Shown: positions 10,301 through 20,545 of the stretch, in pieces
How the letters are laid out: each line of letters begins with the position of its first letter
How positions within the stretch are numbered: the first letter of the stretch is position 1
Assembly (NCBI GenBank): GCA_951799445.1
Contig: OX637291.1
Location: 8,992,501 to 9,056,500, forward strand
Source of the DNA: Pseudisothecium myosuroides
Lineage: Eukaryota > Streptophyta > Bryopsida > Hypnales > Lembophyllaceae
Direction: 5' to 3'
DNA: 64,000 bases
Program-made: the position numbers and the translations under genes
Notes under the pieces: generated by a model
Databases searched by the model: none
What the model saw: the letters and a program-made list of their open reading frames with translations, nothing else
Told to the model about the DNA's origin: nothing

Positions 10301-11654
10301 TGCCTCGAGCAAAACTCGTGGTGCCCCATCCAAGCAGACGGACCTCATACAACTCTGACGGAGGCAATCCAGTGCTTATCAGGAACGTATTAGAAAACGA
10401 TACTCCTCGTGCAGCTGATGTAAGATATACCGAGTCATCGTCTGACATGTCAGAGGCAGATTACAGGACAATGGAGATTCCTTATTCTATTAAGTACATA
10501 GATTCGACGACTGGGCCAGCTTCTGAGCCTGGGATCCCTGCTGACGAGAATCCTTCCTACTGGGTGGGCCAGGCAGGACTGACCACACCTGTTGAGAAGG
10601 CGAGGCAGCAATTGTTCAAGTCGCCACAAAGTGCGCCTGCAGAGTGGCCAGGGGAACTGAGCCCCACAGTGTCAGAAAAAATTGCGCGGTGGGAAGGGTT
10701 AATGGATGGGGAGACGCCTGGTCCTGCAACAGGGTCTGATTGGGAGTGTCAATCTCGGGCCTCAGAGTTGGATGATGCCAATGTGTTCAGCGAGGAAAAT
10801 TTGGTGTTGGAGGCTGAAGAGATGCTTGGAAGGATGTTAATTAAGCGGATTGTGGAGAAGTCCAGGCTCGGGTCTGACTCACTTGTCAAGAAGGCGCAAT
10901 CTGCACTTGCCACCCTGGAGAGAGACGATGGAGTTGAGCTTGATGCATATCATGGAGACGATACCTTTATGAACGAAAGGACAGATTCTGAGGCGGATTT
11001 CTCAGAGATAAGTGACGACCATGAGAAACAGCAGCAGACAAGCTTTTTGGATGAAGCTGTGCGTGAAGAATATGAATTCTTCCGTAGGCTGGAAATCATC
11101 AACAAAGACAGAAAAAGTGCCACGGGGAAGGCCACGAAAGGAATAGCTGATGCTGCAGGTGTAGCTTTTGATACAGTTCCGGAGTTGAATGCACAACTAT
11201 CTCCAGGTACTGGGCCTATCCCACTTCGTCAGTCATGGTATACTCAACCCCTCCCTAATGACACACTCTAATTGCACATTCCTTTTATATCTTGAGATTC
11301 TGTCGTGTAGGTCCGCATCTGTCTGGACGGCTTCTGCATTTTGGAGCCCATTTGTGCCTCCGAGGCAGTGTCATTAGAGAGGTTGAGTATAGTGGTCAAA
11401 TTTACCATACTCATTGACCTGTTTTTCTCCTTGCAGCTACTAAACCTTCTGGAATCACAAAAGCATTGAGAATAGATGTTGGAGAACAACAACAACCAGA
11501 TGACTTAGGTAAAGAGCACAGCGTGAAGCAGTTGGTGAAACCCAACATCAGTGGAAGGGAAGATTGGCTCTCTCGTGGAGATGCTCGCCCAGAGACGTTG
11601 AGAGTCAGAAGTGACTATAGAGAAGATGAAGTACGAAGTCGAAGGCGGTCGTGA
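5581..11654 (+). CDS. POLAR-like coiled-coil protein (whole gene model, 5' end incomplete)
   Basis: The model joins eight exons: 5581-7311, 7732-7931, 8378-8542, 8961-9122, 9289-9433, 9627-9859, 10039-11206 and 11437-11654. The last seven junctions use GT-AG sites and keep phase, giving about 1,340 codons to a TGA at 11652-11654. Recognisable family features in order are SLESCLRAQ, a hydrophobic FETLLFSFGVGLGVFASGVH segment leading into a coiled coil, MTELEAELEAELDQL, AVSPRELTRLLHKLQ, and a C-terminal coiled coil ending ELELWKDRVK. This order is that of the plant POLAR/'gar2-like' family; Arabidopsis POLAR marks the polar cortex in stomatal-lineage asymmetric divisions. The protein here is several times longer than that, with long acidic extensions. 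An in-frame stop at 5568 and no in-frame ATG in the first exon mean the start lies in an unplaced upstream exon. Its role here is inferred only from the family. Confidence 0.75.
7732..7931 (+). CDS. POLAR-like gene, exon with hydrophobic segment and first coiled coil
   Basis: The acceptor is TTTTGTTTCAG at 7721-7731. The split codon rejoins as Ser, followed by STMPSFETLLF. The hydrophobic run FSFGVGLGVFASGV is followed by heptad-like sequence rich in Leu, Glu and Gln (VKRLNQLLEQSQAELETLKL). This pairing of a hydrophobic segment with a coiled coil is a hallmark of the family. The donor is ACG|GTAAGC at 7932 (phase 0). Confidence 0.8.
8378..8542 (+). CDS. POLAR-like gene, ELEAELEAEL exon
   Basis: It carries QYSVRSYYGSEQQEDQ followed by MTELEAELEAELDQL, the most diagnostic family motif. 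The acceptor could be at 8377, 8380 or 8400; all three keep phase 0 and differ only by a few residues. The donor is GAG|GTATTG at 8543. Confidence 0.75.
8961..9122 (+). CDS. POLAR-like gene, VSPRELTRLLHKLQ exon
   Basis: The acceptor is GGTTGTGGCAG ending at 8960, phase 0. The exon encodes LDMDTSVVYGDLEPTGLP and then NNYAVSPRELTRLLHKLQ, matching the conserved 'YGVSPREL..RLHELI' block of the family. The donor is CAG|GTTTGT at 9123. Confidence 0.8.
9289..9433 (+). CDS. POLAR-like gene, second coiled-coil exon
   Basis: The acceptor is GGGGAAAATACAG ending at 9288, phase 0. The exon encodes TSRQDNLIADLEEDLEAAL then SKLQNREKELELWKDRVK, equivalent to the family block with a conserved Trp near its end. 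In family members I recall, the protein stops soon after this block. Here it continues for about 540 more residues. The donor is CAG|GTGAGC at 9434 (phase 1). Confidence 0.8.
9627..9859 (+). CDS. POLAR-like gene, linker exon
   Basis: It encodes a low-complexity Pro/Ser/Thr/Glu linker, ADEYLTPSIPTEGVATEAST and onward, ending LHKQ. The acceptor CATGCCTGCAG ends at 9626. An alternative acceptor at 9611 keeps the same phase and adds five residues. The donor is CAG|GTGGGT at 9860 (phase 0). Confidence 0.65.
10039..11206 (+). CDS. POLAR-like gene, large C-terminal extension exon
   Basis: The acceptor GTGTTTGCCACAG ends at 10038 and keeps phase 0. The nearer AG at 9965 would run into a stop within 12 codons, so it is not used. 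The exon adds about 389 mostly acidic, disordered-looking residues, with a helical patch LDEAVREEYEFFRRLEIINK near the end. I recognise no domain. The donor is CCAG|GTACTG at 11207 (phase 1). Intron retention would give an alternative end at 11269-11271. Confidence 0.7.
11437..11654 (+). CDS. POLAR-like gene, last exon
   Basis: The acceptor GTTTTTCTCCTTGCAG ends at 11436 and has a good pyrimidine tract. The split codon restores Ala, and the frame continues ATKPSGITKALRIDVGEQQQ to a basic C-terminus, SRRRS, and TGA at 11652-11654. The next ~500 bases of ordinary composition probably hold the 3' UTR. Confidence 0.65.
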
Positions 11655-12285
11655 GAACAAAAGCAGTGCACTTCTGCGATGGATTGAACTCCCAGATGAT
11701 TTGGATACTGTGAACTCTCAAGTCATGGCAATCAGAACCTGTGAATGCAACCTTGCAGTAGATGGTGCAATTAGCTGGGAGTGTTGTAGGTGACATGAAG
11801 AAATGTGTAACGTCTGCTGATCTGCTTGTTCACTGTCGTAGAAAATTAACGTGCGAGTTGGGTGGGCCTTTGACTCTCTTTGGTGTTTAGCAGATTACAT
11901 TTTCGCTGTGTACCAGAGATCTGTAGCAGATACTACTGGAGTACTGGTACCCATGCTTCGCACTGTACAGTAACATTTTTTGTTAGAATCATATTGATTG
12001 GACTGGTCAGTGCACACAACACTTGATCGGAATCAGGAATTGGACGAAGTTCACTGTTGACAGGCCATTTAACCCTGGGAGGACGGAGCCTATGACCATG
12101 TAATGTGTCCCGATTTTGGTGACTTTGTTTCCTCTGTTTTGTACTCAATTTTGAGTGAGTTATTTTATTTTATTTTTCAGAGATGAAATCACATGTCCTC
12201 TAGAAGTCATAAAATTTTCAAATTTAGTACCATGATGAAATTATCATGACTTTTTGAAGAAAAAGTGAAAAAAACTCATATCTTA

Positions 12286-12846
12286 TACTCCCTCCGTCCC
12301 AAAATGATCTTGGACAAAATATTCTGCATTAAGGCTAAAAATAACATTTAAAAAACTCGTTTCACGCTATAAGTTGAGTTTGATGCACTCCTAGCATTCT
12401 AGGAAAGTTGAGTTTCAAAGCCTTTTTCAAAATGTAGTTTTGAAATTTTGAAAAGCAATTTTTTTTGGGCATTTTCAATGATCACCATTGGTCAATTAAT
12501 TGTTGAGTGTGATGTCATCATTTTATAGGCATTTAGTATATGCCCTAGTCCATGTGTGGCCCTTTATTCCGCCTCCCAAAGCTTCATCTCCTTCAATCAG
12601 GCAATATTCAAAGAGATGCAAGAAATAAAACAAACAATGTTAATTGACCCCATTAATCATTTCATTTGTCTTTTGATTGATGATTCCATGGATAGAGAGG
12701 GAACTATTACTTGGAGTTGTTTTGTTGGTCCCAAATAGCAATCAAAAATCAAATTTGACCAATTTGCAATGTCACAAGTGTAAGATGAAGATCATTTCGG
12801 GACAAAAAATTAAGGCCAACATGAAGATCACTTTGGGACGGAGGTA
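12286..12846. mobile_element. Stowaway-like MITE
   Basis: The left end reads TACTCCCTCCGTCCCAAAAT. The right end, reverse-complemented, reads TACCTCCGTCCCAAAG and then TGATCTT. The CTCCCTCCGTCCC core is the hallmark of plant Stowaway (Tc1/mariner) MITEs, and TA dinucleotides flank both sides (12286-12287 and 12845-12846). At 557 bp between the TAs it is long for the group. The internal frames show no transposase DDD/DDE pattern. Confidence 0.85.
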
Positions 12847-14136
12847 CCGTAGCCAAAGGTCAGCTTCGGCGAAAAATAATTAAAAAATTTTAAGCCGAAT
12901 AATTTTGAAAATTATTGAGACATTAGAGTTATTCGTAAAGTCCTCCCTAGTTTGGGCAGAACTTTTTCTGAAATTGAGAAGGCAACTATAGTTGAAGTGT
13001 CAAAATTTTTTGCAAGATACTTATGACACACAACCTCAAAAGTGGGGACCAAACTTTTTTAGGCACCATTTTGATGGAAAAATAAGTTTCATACCCACTT
13101 TTATTCCGACTTTTTTAACTCAACCAGCTTTTTCACAAAACTCATGGGTTTAAACCCCAGTTTAGGGTACTTTACGAATAACTCTATTATGTCGAATTCA
13201 AGGAAAATTAATTATAATGAAAGCCAAAATGTTGGTGAATATACCAATTCAACTTGATGCCAACACATGCCTTTGAAACTTAGGGTGGAGAGGTCGTTTT
13301 TATAATGAAGTCCATTATCCATATAGAATCCTCAAAGGATATGGGACAATTTGAACATGAGAGCTTGACCACTCATTGTCATTGTCAAAATGCAGGAATT
13401 GTGTTCAATGTAGAATTTCAGACCTCGTTTTGGCATAGTATAATAAATTTTTTCAAAACACTTTGAACTAAGAAAAGTTGTGAAATTAATATAAATTTCA
13501 TTTCCAAAAATAAGTTTGTGATTTTGAGCCTCTAAAAAAAAGTTATGGACAAAAATCAGAAAGGATGTTTGAAAATATCAAAGAAAATGTCCCTGCCAAC
13601 CCCTCTCTAGATTTTATCCATAACTTTTGATTGGAGACTCTAAATCTCAAATGGATTTTTGGAAATGAAATTTAGACTAAATACTCAACTTTTTTAGTTC
13701 AAAGCATTTTGAAAAAAATTATTCTACTATGCCAAAATGAGGTCTAAAGTTCTACATTTAACACAATTTCTGCTTTTGACTTAACTAAGTGTGAGTGGTT
13801 GAGCTTCTACTAATCCTAATTTATATATCCCACATTGGTTGTCTTACCTACTACTACCCTACTTCTATAAAGAGATTGCTTGTACATCTCTACATGTGCA
13901 CCTCAAAAGTGACTTCCACTTCTATGAGGTAGATATTATATCTTAAACCCGAGGTATGCAATGAAGAAATCTTCATTCAATTTCTGAATTTATTTCAAGA
14001 GCTGCCGAAAATTAATAAAAAATATTCAATAAGTGCCGAATAATGTTATTATTAAAAATGAACTGCCGAACCACCCATTCTGGTTTTAATTAATTATTCG
14101 GCAAATTTGTGCCGAAGGTGACCTCTGGGTACGGTA
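12845..14136. mobile_element. Long foldback element abutting the Stowaway-like MITE
   Basis: The ends are TACCGTAGCCAAAGGTCAG and the near inverse CCTCTGGGTACGGTA; CTTCGGC/GCCGAAG blocks lie just inside. Inverted similarity continues deep into the element: TTTTGGCATAGTATAATAAA at 13429 is mirrored near 13720, and the GACCACTCATTG/TGAGTGGTTGAG blocks also pair. It shares its left TA with the right end of the Stowaway-like MITE. It contains a smaller nested MITE. Confidence 0.7.
12924..13186. mobile_element. Small MITE nested in the foldback element
   Basis: The terminal inverted repeats are TAGAGTTATTCGTAAAGT at the left and ACTTTACGAATAACTCTA at the right, an exact 18-bp match, extending to CCTAGTTTGGG/CCCCAGTTTAGGG with a few mismatches. 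It is 263 bp long and non-coding. Confidence 0.8.
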
Positions 14137-15384
14137 GTACAAAATTAGCTCAAAAAAGTTGAAAATTTCACCACAAGTGTATATTGTATAGTAGTGCAGA
14201 ATATTATAATGTAATCCACTTTTCCATGTCATTCTATAAAGAAAAATTTAGTATACCATGGTAATAGGCCCAATCTTCAAGTTGTAATAAAACATTCATT
14301 TTTTGAAATTTTTGAAAATTTCAAATTAGAGTAAAACTAGTCTTGATACTTTTCATTTCAATAGCTAGAAATTCAAATTCAAAAACATCATTTTCATAGG
14401 TAAAATTCAAATCTAGTGTGAGGAGCTAAAAATTGTCAAATATACTAAGGTATCTACACCTAAAACAAATATTTTTTTTCAAACAAGCAATGTCGAATAC
14501 AATTTGGGAAAAATATCATATCACCATGTTAGCAAATGAAAGCAAAAGTGAATGCAATTGGTTTGAGAATTTTTAGACTTTGTATTTATATATCAGGAAT
14601 TTTCAAAGTTGAAGTCATAAGAACACCTACTATTGATATGAAACTATCCTTAATCAAACATCCTTAAAGTATAAGATGCTTCAACTCTCATTAAACCCTT
14701 TGTCATATTGGATCAATGAGTGGTTGTGAAGAACTCTATTCTAGCTGGTGGCAAACATCCTAGTGTTGCAAAAGAGTGAGGATACTTTATAAAGTCAACT
14801 AGGGCACACACATTCCAATTCATACAAAAATATGTAAGACACTCATGGTAATATTTTTTAGAAAATAACAAGTGGAAAGAAGAAGTGAACTACTAAAAAG
14901 AAGTAGATGTAAAAAATTATTTTGCATCCTCTAACAAGTGTCTATTTGTCATCCAAAAGTTAGGAATTGGCTCCTTTGGCGCTCTACGGGCTCTAGGGTT
15001 CAAAACTCAATAGAGCATATTGCTAATCGGATTTCGATTGGGTTAGCCCTGAAACACTACACAACCAACCCATAGCTAATGGATGACTTTTAAGATGACT
15101 GTAGAAATGAAAAATGCACCTATTGGTCAGAAAATCAGATCATTTTTGGCAAAATACCTTGGTAATAGGTCTAATTTTGAGGGGCCCCGAGCACATCTTG
15201 AGAAACTTTTAATGCTCAATAGTAGTTTCAACTACTTTATAGCATTGATAGTATTCTAGTTTGGTTTGCAATAATGTTTTTTGTCACCGATAGATTCTTA
15301 GTCTTGAACTAAGATACACTAAATTCTTTGCTTATAAGTTGCAAGGCCCCAATTGTACTATTAGACTTTTATTCTACAATAGCC
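14137..15384. other. AT-rich intergenic repeat remnants
   Basis: No gene is seen. The segment at about 14450-14700 (TAAGGTATCTACACCTAAAA and onward) recurs near 28710-28960 and 54605-54830, so it is an old dispersed repeat. Shared landmarks include TTAGCAAATGAAAG, AGTGAATGCAAT and CATCCTT. Confidence 0.5.
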
Positions 15385-15954
15385 TTAACCTCTAAAAGAC
15401 CAGGGGGTTGTCTAAGTTTCCAAAATTGTGAAGATCTATTATAAAATGCAATTTAGAAAATATTTTAATGATGATTCTCTGACAATAGTTGTAAAATATG
15501 ATTTATAGATCACATCCATACGATTAGATCAACAAATATACAAACCAATATTTTACAATAAAATTTGAATTCAAAAATTGAAAATTCCTTCTAAAATCAA
15601 TTGCAGATTGACTATTTATGATTTTACACGAATTTTTTTTATAAGTTCAAAATGCTCACTCCTATTCATAGTGATTTTTGAAGATTATTTTATTTTTTTA
15701 TTCAAGTCGTTTTTGGAGGGTCATTTTTTGAATTGAAAAAGTTACTTTTTGAAGCTAGACCTACCAATACACTATGAATTATAGAATATTTCTAAAGCAA
15801 AATCTTTCATAATCTATACCGTACAAATGTTAAAGAATTAATACAAGAATCTTTAAAAAAAACAATGGATGAATAAACGCATTTCGGTGAGTTTGGGATG
15901 TGTTTCCATTCATTTGTTGTTCAAAATCTGCACTCATGGTCCTTAAGGGGTTAA
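15385..15954 (+). mobile_element. TTAA-type MITE, family R, copy 1
   Basis: A 570-bp element starts TTAACCTCTAAAAGACCAGG and ends CATGGTCCTTAAGGGGTTAA. The interior (TTCCAAAATTGTGAAGATCT, then TATTATAAAATGCAATTTAG) is shared with the longer copy at 42296-43060. It is non-coding. Confidence 0.8.
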
Positions 15955-16278
15955 AAAAGCCTCATGCCTGCATCCCATTCTACTAGAAGTGTAGGCTATA
16001 CACTAATTTTTACCAATATATGAAGGACGTGAAAGCAGTCATACAAAGTGGATCATGTAGGGTGAATTTATTTCCTAGGGTAAACACAAGAATTTTTTAT
16101 TTGCCACCGATGATAGAATTTGGGAATTTTGAATTCATATTTGGAATTAGAGGTCCCAAGTTCTTGACGAAAGGTGAAGAACACAAAATTAGTGTGGCAC
16201 AAAATAGGGGACAACTTTTTTACAATTACTCTACAATACACAAAATTCACCTTGCATGGCTCACTTTGTATAACCACT

Positions 16279-17207
16279 TTAACCCCTAAAGGACCGAGGC
16301 CTTTTTTTTGCCAAAAAACATTGTAAACTGCCATTTCTGTAGCAAAGAGTTGAAAAAAATTTAAATTGTTTTTTTTTCACATTTAACCGTAGGATCTTAC
16401 ACCTAACTAGTATGAGAGTGTGTGGAAAAAATTTCAGAATTTTTGACCGCACCGATTGCAAGATATTTGTGTTTAAAGTGGAAAAAACAAGTTTTTCAGC
16501 ACATTGCGGGACTGGAATTTTTGACTTTGAACATTTTTAACTTAAAATTTTTGCACTAAAAATATTGAGCTTTAAATGCTTATAGTGGAAAATTGAGTTG
16601 AGAGTCTATTAAAAAAAAAGAAATTAAAAAAAACTCAATTTTCATTCTTAAAAAAATTGTTAAGTAGAAGTAGGTACGAGATAGAAGGAAAATCTAAAAT
16701 ATTCATATATTTTACATGTAATTAAAATGCACTAATCCCAATGGTGAGATTATTCTAGCATGTAAACTAAACCATGCAAAAAAAAAAAAATTGAAAAATT
16801 TGAAAAATTGCATTCAAAAATGAATCCTACGAGTAATTTTTTTCAAGAAGATGCTCTAACTGCCCGAAAAACAAGAATGTCCATAACTTCCTCATAATAA
16901 ATCCAAATGAAATGAATCAAAGCTTCCCAGATAGACAAAAATATAATCTATGAGAGAAAAAATTCAAAAAAAAAGAAAAAAAATTTGCAAATTTTTTTTG
17001 CTGCCCCCCGTCCCTTGTTTTGAGCTTATTTGGTCATAACTTTTTTTCCCGGGCACCGATTGTGAAAAAATTTATATTCTAATGAAGCTAATCAACTTTT
17101 CTACCTCCAAAAAAAGTTTCAAAAAATCAAGAGAAAATTTCAGCCCGTAGGTACCTGCCCAAAAACGCATTTGTCCCCCATAGGGACAATGGTCCTTTAG
17201 GGGTTAA
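16279..17207 (-). mobile_element. TTAA-type MITE, family P, copy C
   Basis: A 929-bp element begins TTAACCCCTAAAGGACC and ends GGTCCTTTAGGGGTTAA. Its interior is the reverse complement of copies A and B; for example, GGGCACCGATTGTGAAAAAA near 17054 matches the inverse of GGTGCCC in copy B. The TTAA flanks are intact on both sides. Confidence 0.85.
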
Positions 17208-17879
17208 CGTCCTACATGTAAAACAACCCCAGTGGTCATTGAAGTCACTGAGGAATTTTTGAGCATACAATACTACTGTACGCTTAGGTTAGATTTGACA
17301 CCTTGGTGCTGAATTAATTTAATTTTAGAATTTTAACAGTTTAGTAGCTTGATTTGCTTTTCTTGGCTTTTGGCACTTTGCTCTTTGTACTTTTTCAACA
17401 CTCCCAATTTTGGATTGATTTACACATGAATTTTGGATTTTCTATTCATGTGTAAATGTTTGTTTGTTTTTCTAAATTTTCTCAAGAATAATTTTTGGAT
17501 ACTTGAAATTGGCAACAATGAAAAAATTTCAAATATAGTTGTACAATGTTTAAAATTTTAGACATGTTCAAAATTTTCTCTAATTCTTTACAAAATTGAC
17601 CTACACATAGGGTACGGTTTTCTAGCAATCTAATTAAGGTAGAAGTACCTAAATGTGACACTTTTTAGGAAACCAAAAAATTTGGTTTCGTATTTTTTCG
17701 AGCTTGTATGAATATAATACGAATTTTTGGAAACAACTCAGTAGAAGCACCTATTGTGGACACTAGACTAACACCAAAGTGGGCACACAAACATCCAAAA
17801 GAGGCACACTCTAATCTTGGATCATGTATAAGGTAGAGGCACCCAATGGCGTCCTTGGACCCAATGCACTACAAGAAAA

Positions 17880-18275
17880 CGAGTGTTTTATGACTGCAAA
17901 AATATGACTGGGGATGACTGGCGACTGCATGCAGTCATATTCTTAGAGGCCAAGACCTTGGGAAAAAAAATGATTGCAAATATGATTGCCAGTCATATTT
18001 TGCCCTTGTACTTCACAGGCGTATAGTGTACGCCCATTGGGAACGCCAAAGTACTTCATAGAGAACGGCAGGGAACATGTTTGGGGAATGGCGAGTCATA
18101 TTTGCCAGTCATATTTTTGGTTGAGTCATATTTTACAGTCATATCTCCATGGTAGTGACTTTTTTTTGAAGGGGGCAGCCAAAGGGAAATTTGGGCGGGC
18201 AGTCGTATTTTTGCCTCAGTCATATTTTGTAGTCATATTTTATTGTTAGTTGTACTTTGTAGTCACATTTTTTTG
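17880..18275. repeat. Left subterminal ATATGACTG repeat array of the CACTA element
   Basis: About a dozen copies of ATATGACT or its complement AGTCATAT occur in both orientations at short spacing. In En/Spm-type elements such arrays are transposase-binding sites needed for excision; that role is inferred here from position and repetition. Confidence 0.8.
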
Positions 18276-19730
18276 ATAGTAATTTTTTTTTCTTTTAGGC
18301 GGCACAAGCAAAAGGTGAGCAATCTAAGAAGGCCTTCTTGTGTTTTTTTGGCTTTACGTGTGAGTTGATTAAATTCGTGTTAATTTTTTAATTTTTTTGG
18401 ATGTTGTATATATCTCCATTACAGAATCGGCATCAAATATCTTCGAGTGGCACATGTTTTTTCTATAATTAATTAATCAATTCTTTTGTAAATTTTACAA
18501 GGGAAGTAGAGTAAAATGGAGAAAATAATAATAGGAGACAATTGATGGGTCATTCTCAGCCGTCGTATTGGAAGGGACGGGGGGGAAGGTCTCAAAATGC
18601 ATACATATTAAAGATGTTTTGGTTTTTTATTTTTTATTTTTTTTGAGGTTGACATATACATTTGGTGAAAGAGGCTTTCTTCAAATGTAGTGGTTCAAAT
18701 ATACAAATTCTTGAATTTTTTAATTTACATAGAAGGTTCACTATTTAACAAACACAAAACATGATCACCTGTTGAATTTGTGCATAAGTAGATTTAATGG
18801 TTGGTGTGTCATGCAAGTACAATATTGAATAGAATTTATCATTGCTGAATAGAATATTGAATAGAATATGATATGATATTGAATAGAATTTTTCATTGTT
18901 GACAACTTTGAATAATTTTTACATCTAATTTTGATGAAATTGATGAAGTCTTTGAGTAGAACATTCCATTAACATTTCCAAAAGGAACCTTTTCACCATC
19001 GCCATCAGCTCTTATGAATTCATTTATACCCTTATAGGCTCAAAGAAAATATTGGATGAAATCTTGAAGAATAAATTAGAGACAAAACTTCATCCATCTA
19101 TATTTTTTGCTAAAAATATTCCATTATAAAGATTTTTACTATTTTAGAATAGGCTGCATGCAATGCTCTACAACTTAAGCTAACAATTTTTTTGAATTTC
19201 TCAACTTGAATTTGGAAGTTTAGAGTTTTGGCCTCAATCAACCAAAATCCCGGGGAGATCACTTTGTAATTTAAGGTATACACCTCAGTTAAGAGGGTGT
19301 TTGATGTGGGGCTATTTACCTTAATTATTGCATTTAAGATGATCATATTTTTATATAAAAAGTTATGAGGGGCATATTTTCAATACCCTATGGTTTTTGT
19401 AAATTCATTCCTATGGTTTTTTAAGTAGGTCTATTTTACAAATAAAACTTAAGTGCCCAATTTTTTCTCGCCTCCATCCTTCTTCACAAATTTTTCCTTC
19501 CCTCAATTACATATGCGTATAGTGTATACACCATGAAATTAACAACGATCAATTGAATTCAAGTGCTATTGACCAAGTGGCAGTTTTTAACCTCTAAAGG
19601 CCAATTGTCCATTGAACAAACAATTGAAAATTTGGATAGATTCCTATCTCCTAAAAAGAGACAGGCAACTCCGCCTTGGACCCCCTCCCAAGTGAAAAAT
19701 CTGGAACTGTACAATTAGTTTTTAAAAAAA

Positions 19731-20033
19731 AAAGACCACCCTTTGCTACCGTGCGATGCAATAAAAAACTGCCCATGAAGTAAAAAGAAGGAAGACCACC
19801 CTATGCCCCCGTGCGATGTGAATAAAAAAAACTGTCTATGAAGTAAAAAGAAGGAAAACCACCCTTCGCCCCAGAAATCCCCCTTCTGATAAATCAACAA
19901 CTATGAGATTTGAAAAGAAAACAATAACCCCCTTCTTCTAAAAAATCAATAGCCGTGTGATTTGAAAAGAAAACAAATAACCCCCTTTTTGCAAATTCAA
20001 CAATTGTGCGATTCAAAAAGAAAACAATGCCCT
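19731..20033. repeat. Two short tandem-repeat blocks
   Basis: The first block repeats a ~70-bp unit (GACCACCCT...CCGTGCGATG...CTGCCCATGAAGTAAAAAG) about 2.5 times. The second repeats a ~57-bp unit (TGTGATTTGAAAAGAAAACA...AACCCCCTTCTT) about three times. The repeats lie inside the CACTA element. Confidence 0.65.
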
Positions 20034-20323
20034 TGGTGCCGTGCGATTGGACTTGAGGAAAAAACCATCAGTACAAATGAAATAACAGACACACACACAT
20101 GTATATTCTTGTGCCTCATAGTGAATTGATGCAACTGCTTCAGTGTCTCGGAGAATTCGGAGAGATTCCATGTGAATAGATAGGATGATGTATATACACA
20201 AGAAATTTTTGCGCTTGTGATTTGAGGAGATTGTGCAGTAAGGTCGCTGAGGAGATTTTTTGAATTTCATAAGTCTTAATAAAGTTCAGAGGCAACCAAA
20301 ACAAATAAATTTTCAAGAAATTT

Positions 20324-20545
20324 ATGAATGGGGTCTCTAGTGATATAATCTTGCAAACTTGCGGCCTAATCAATGTATTTAATTCCGACATGTTGCTTTC
20401 TGCTGCTCCAAAATTTGACAATGATGGACATGAGAGGATGGTGACATTGATTGTGGCATTGTCATTGAAGATCGAAGGCATTGCGGATGGATACATCCAG
20501 GAGCGCAAGCAAGTGCTTTCCCATGAACGAGATTCATTGGCTTAA
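20324..20545 (+). CDS. Small hypothetical ORF or captured exon inside the CACTA element
   Basis: A true ATG opens a 73-codon frame of balanced composition (VFNSDMLLSAAPKFDNDGHE, then LSLKIEGIADGYIQERKQ). I do not recognise the family. CACTA elements often carry host gene pieces, so a captured exon is possible. The opposite strand is also open here, which weakens the case. Confidence 0.25.
   Translation: MNGVSSDIILQTCGLINVFNSDMLLSAAPKFDNDGHERMVTLIVALSLKIEGIADGYIQERKQVLSHERDSLA

Noticed and set aside
16020..16289. 89-codon plus-strand frame before family P copy C
   Set aside because: It has a non-ATG-like context, is open on both strands and runs into the MITE end. No domain was recognised.
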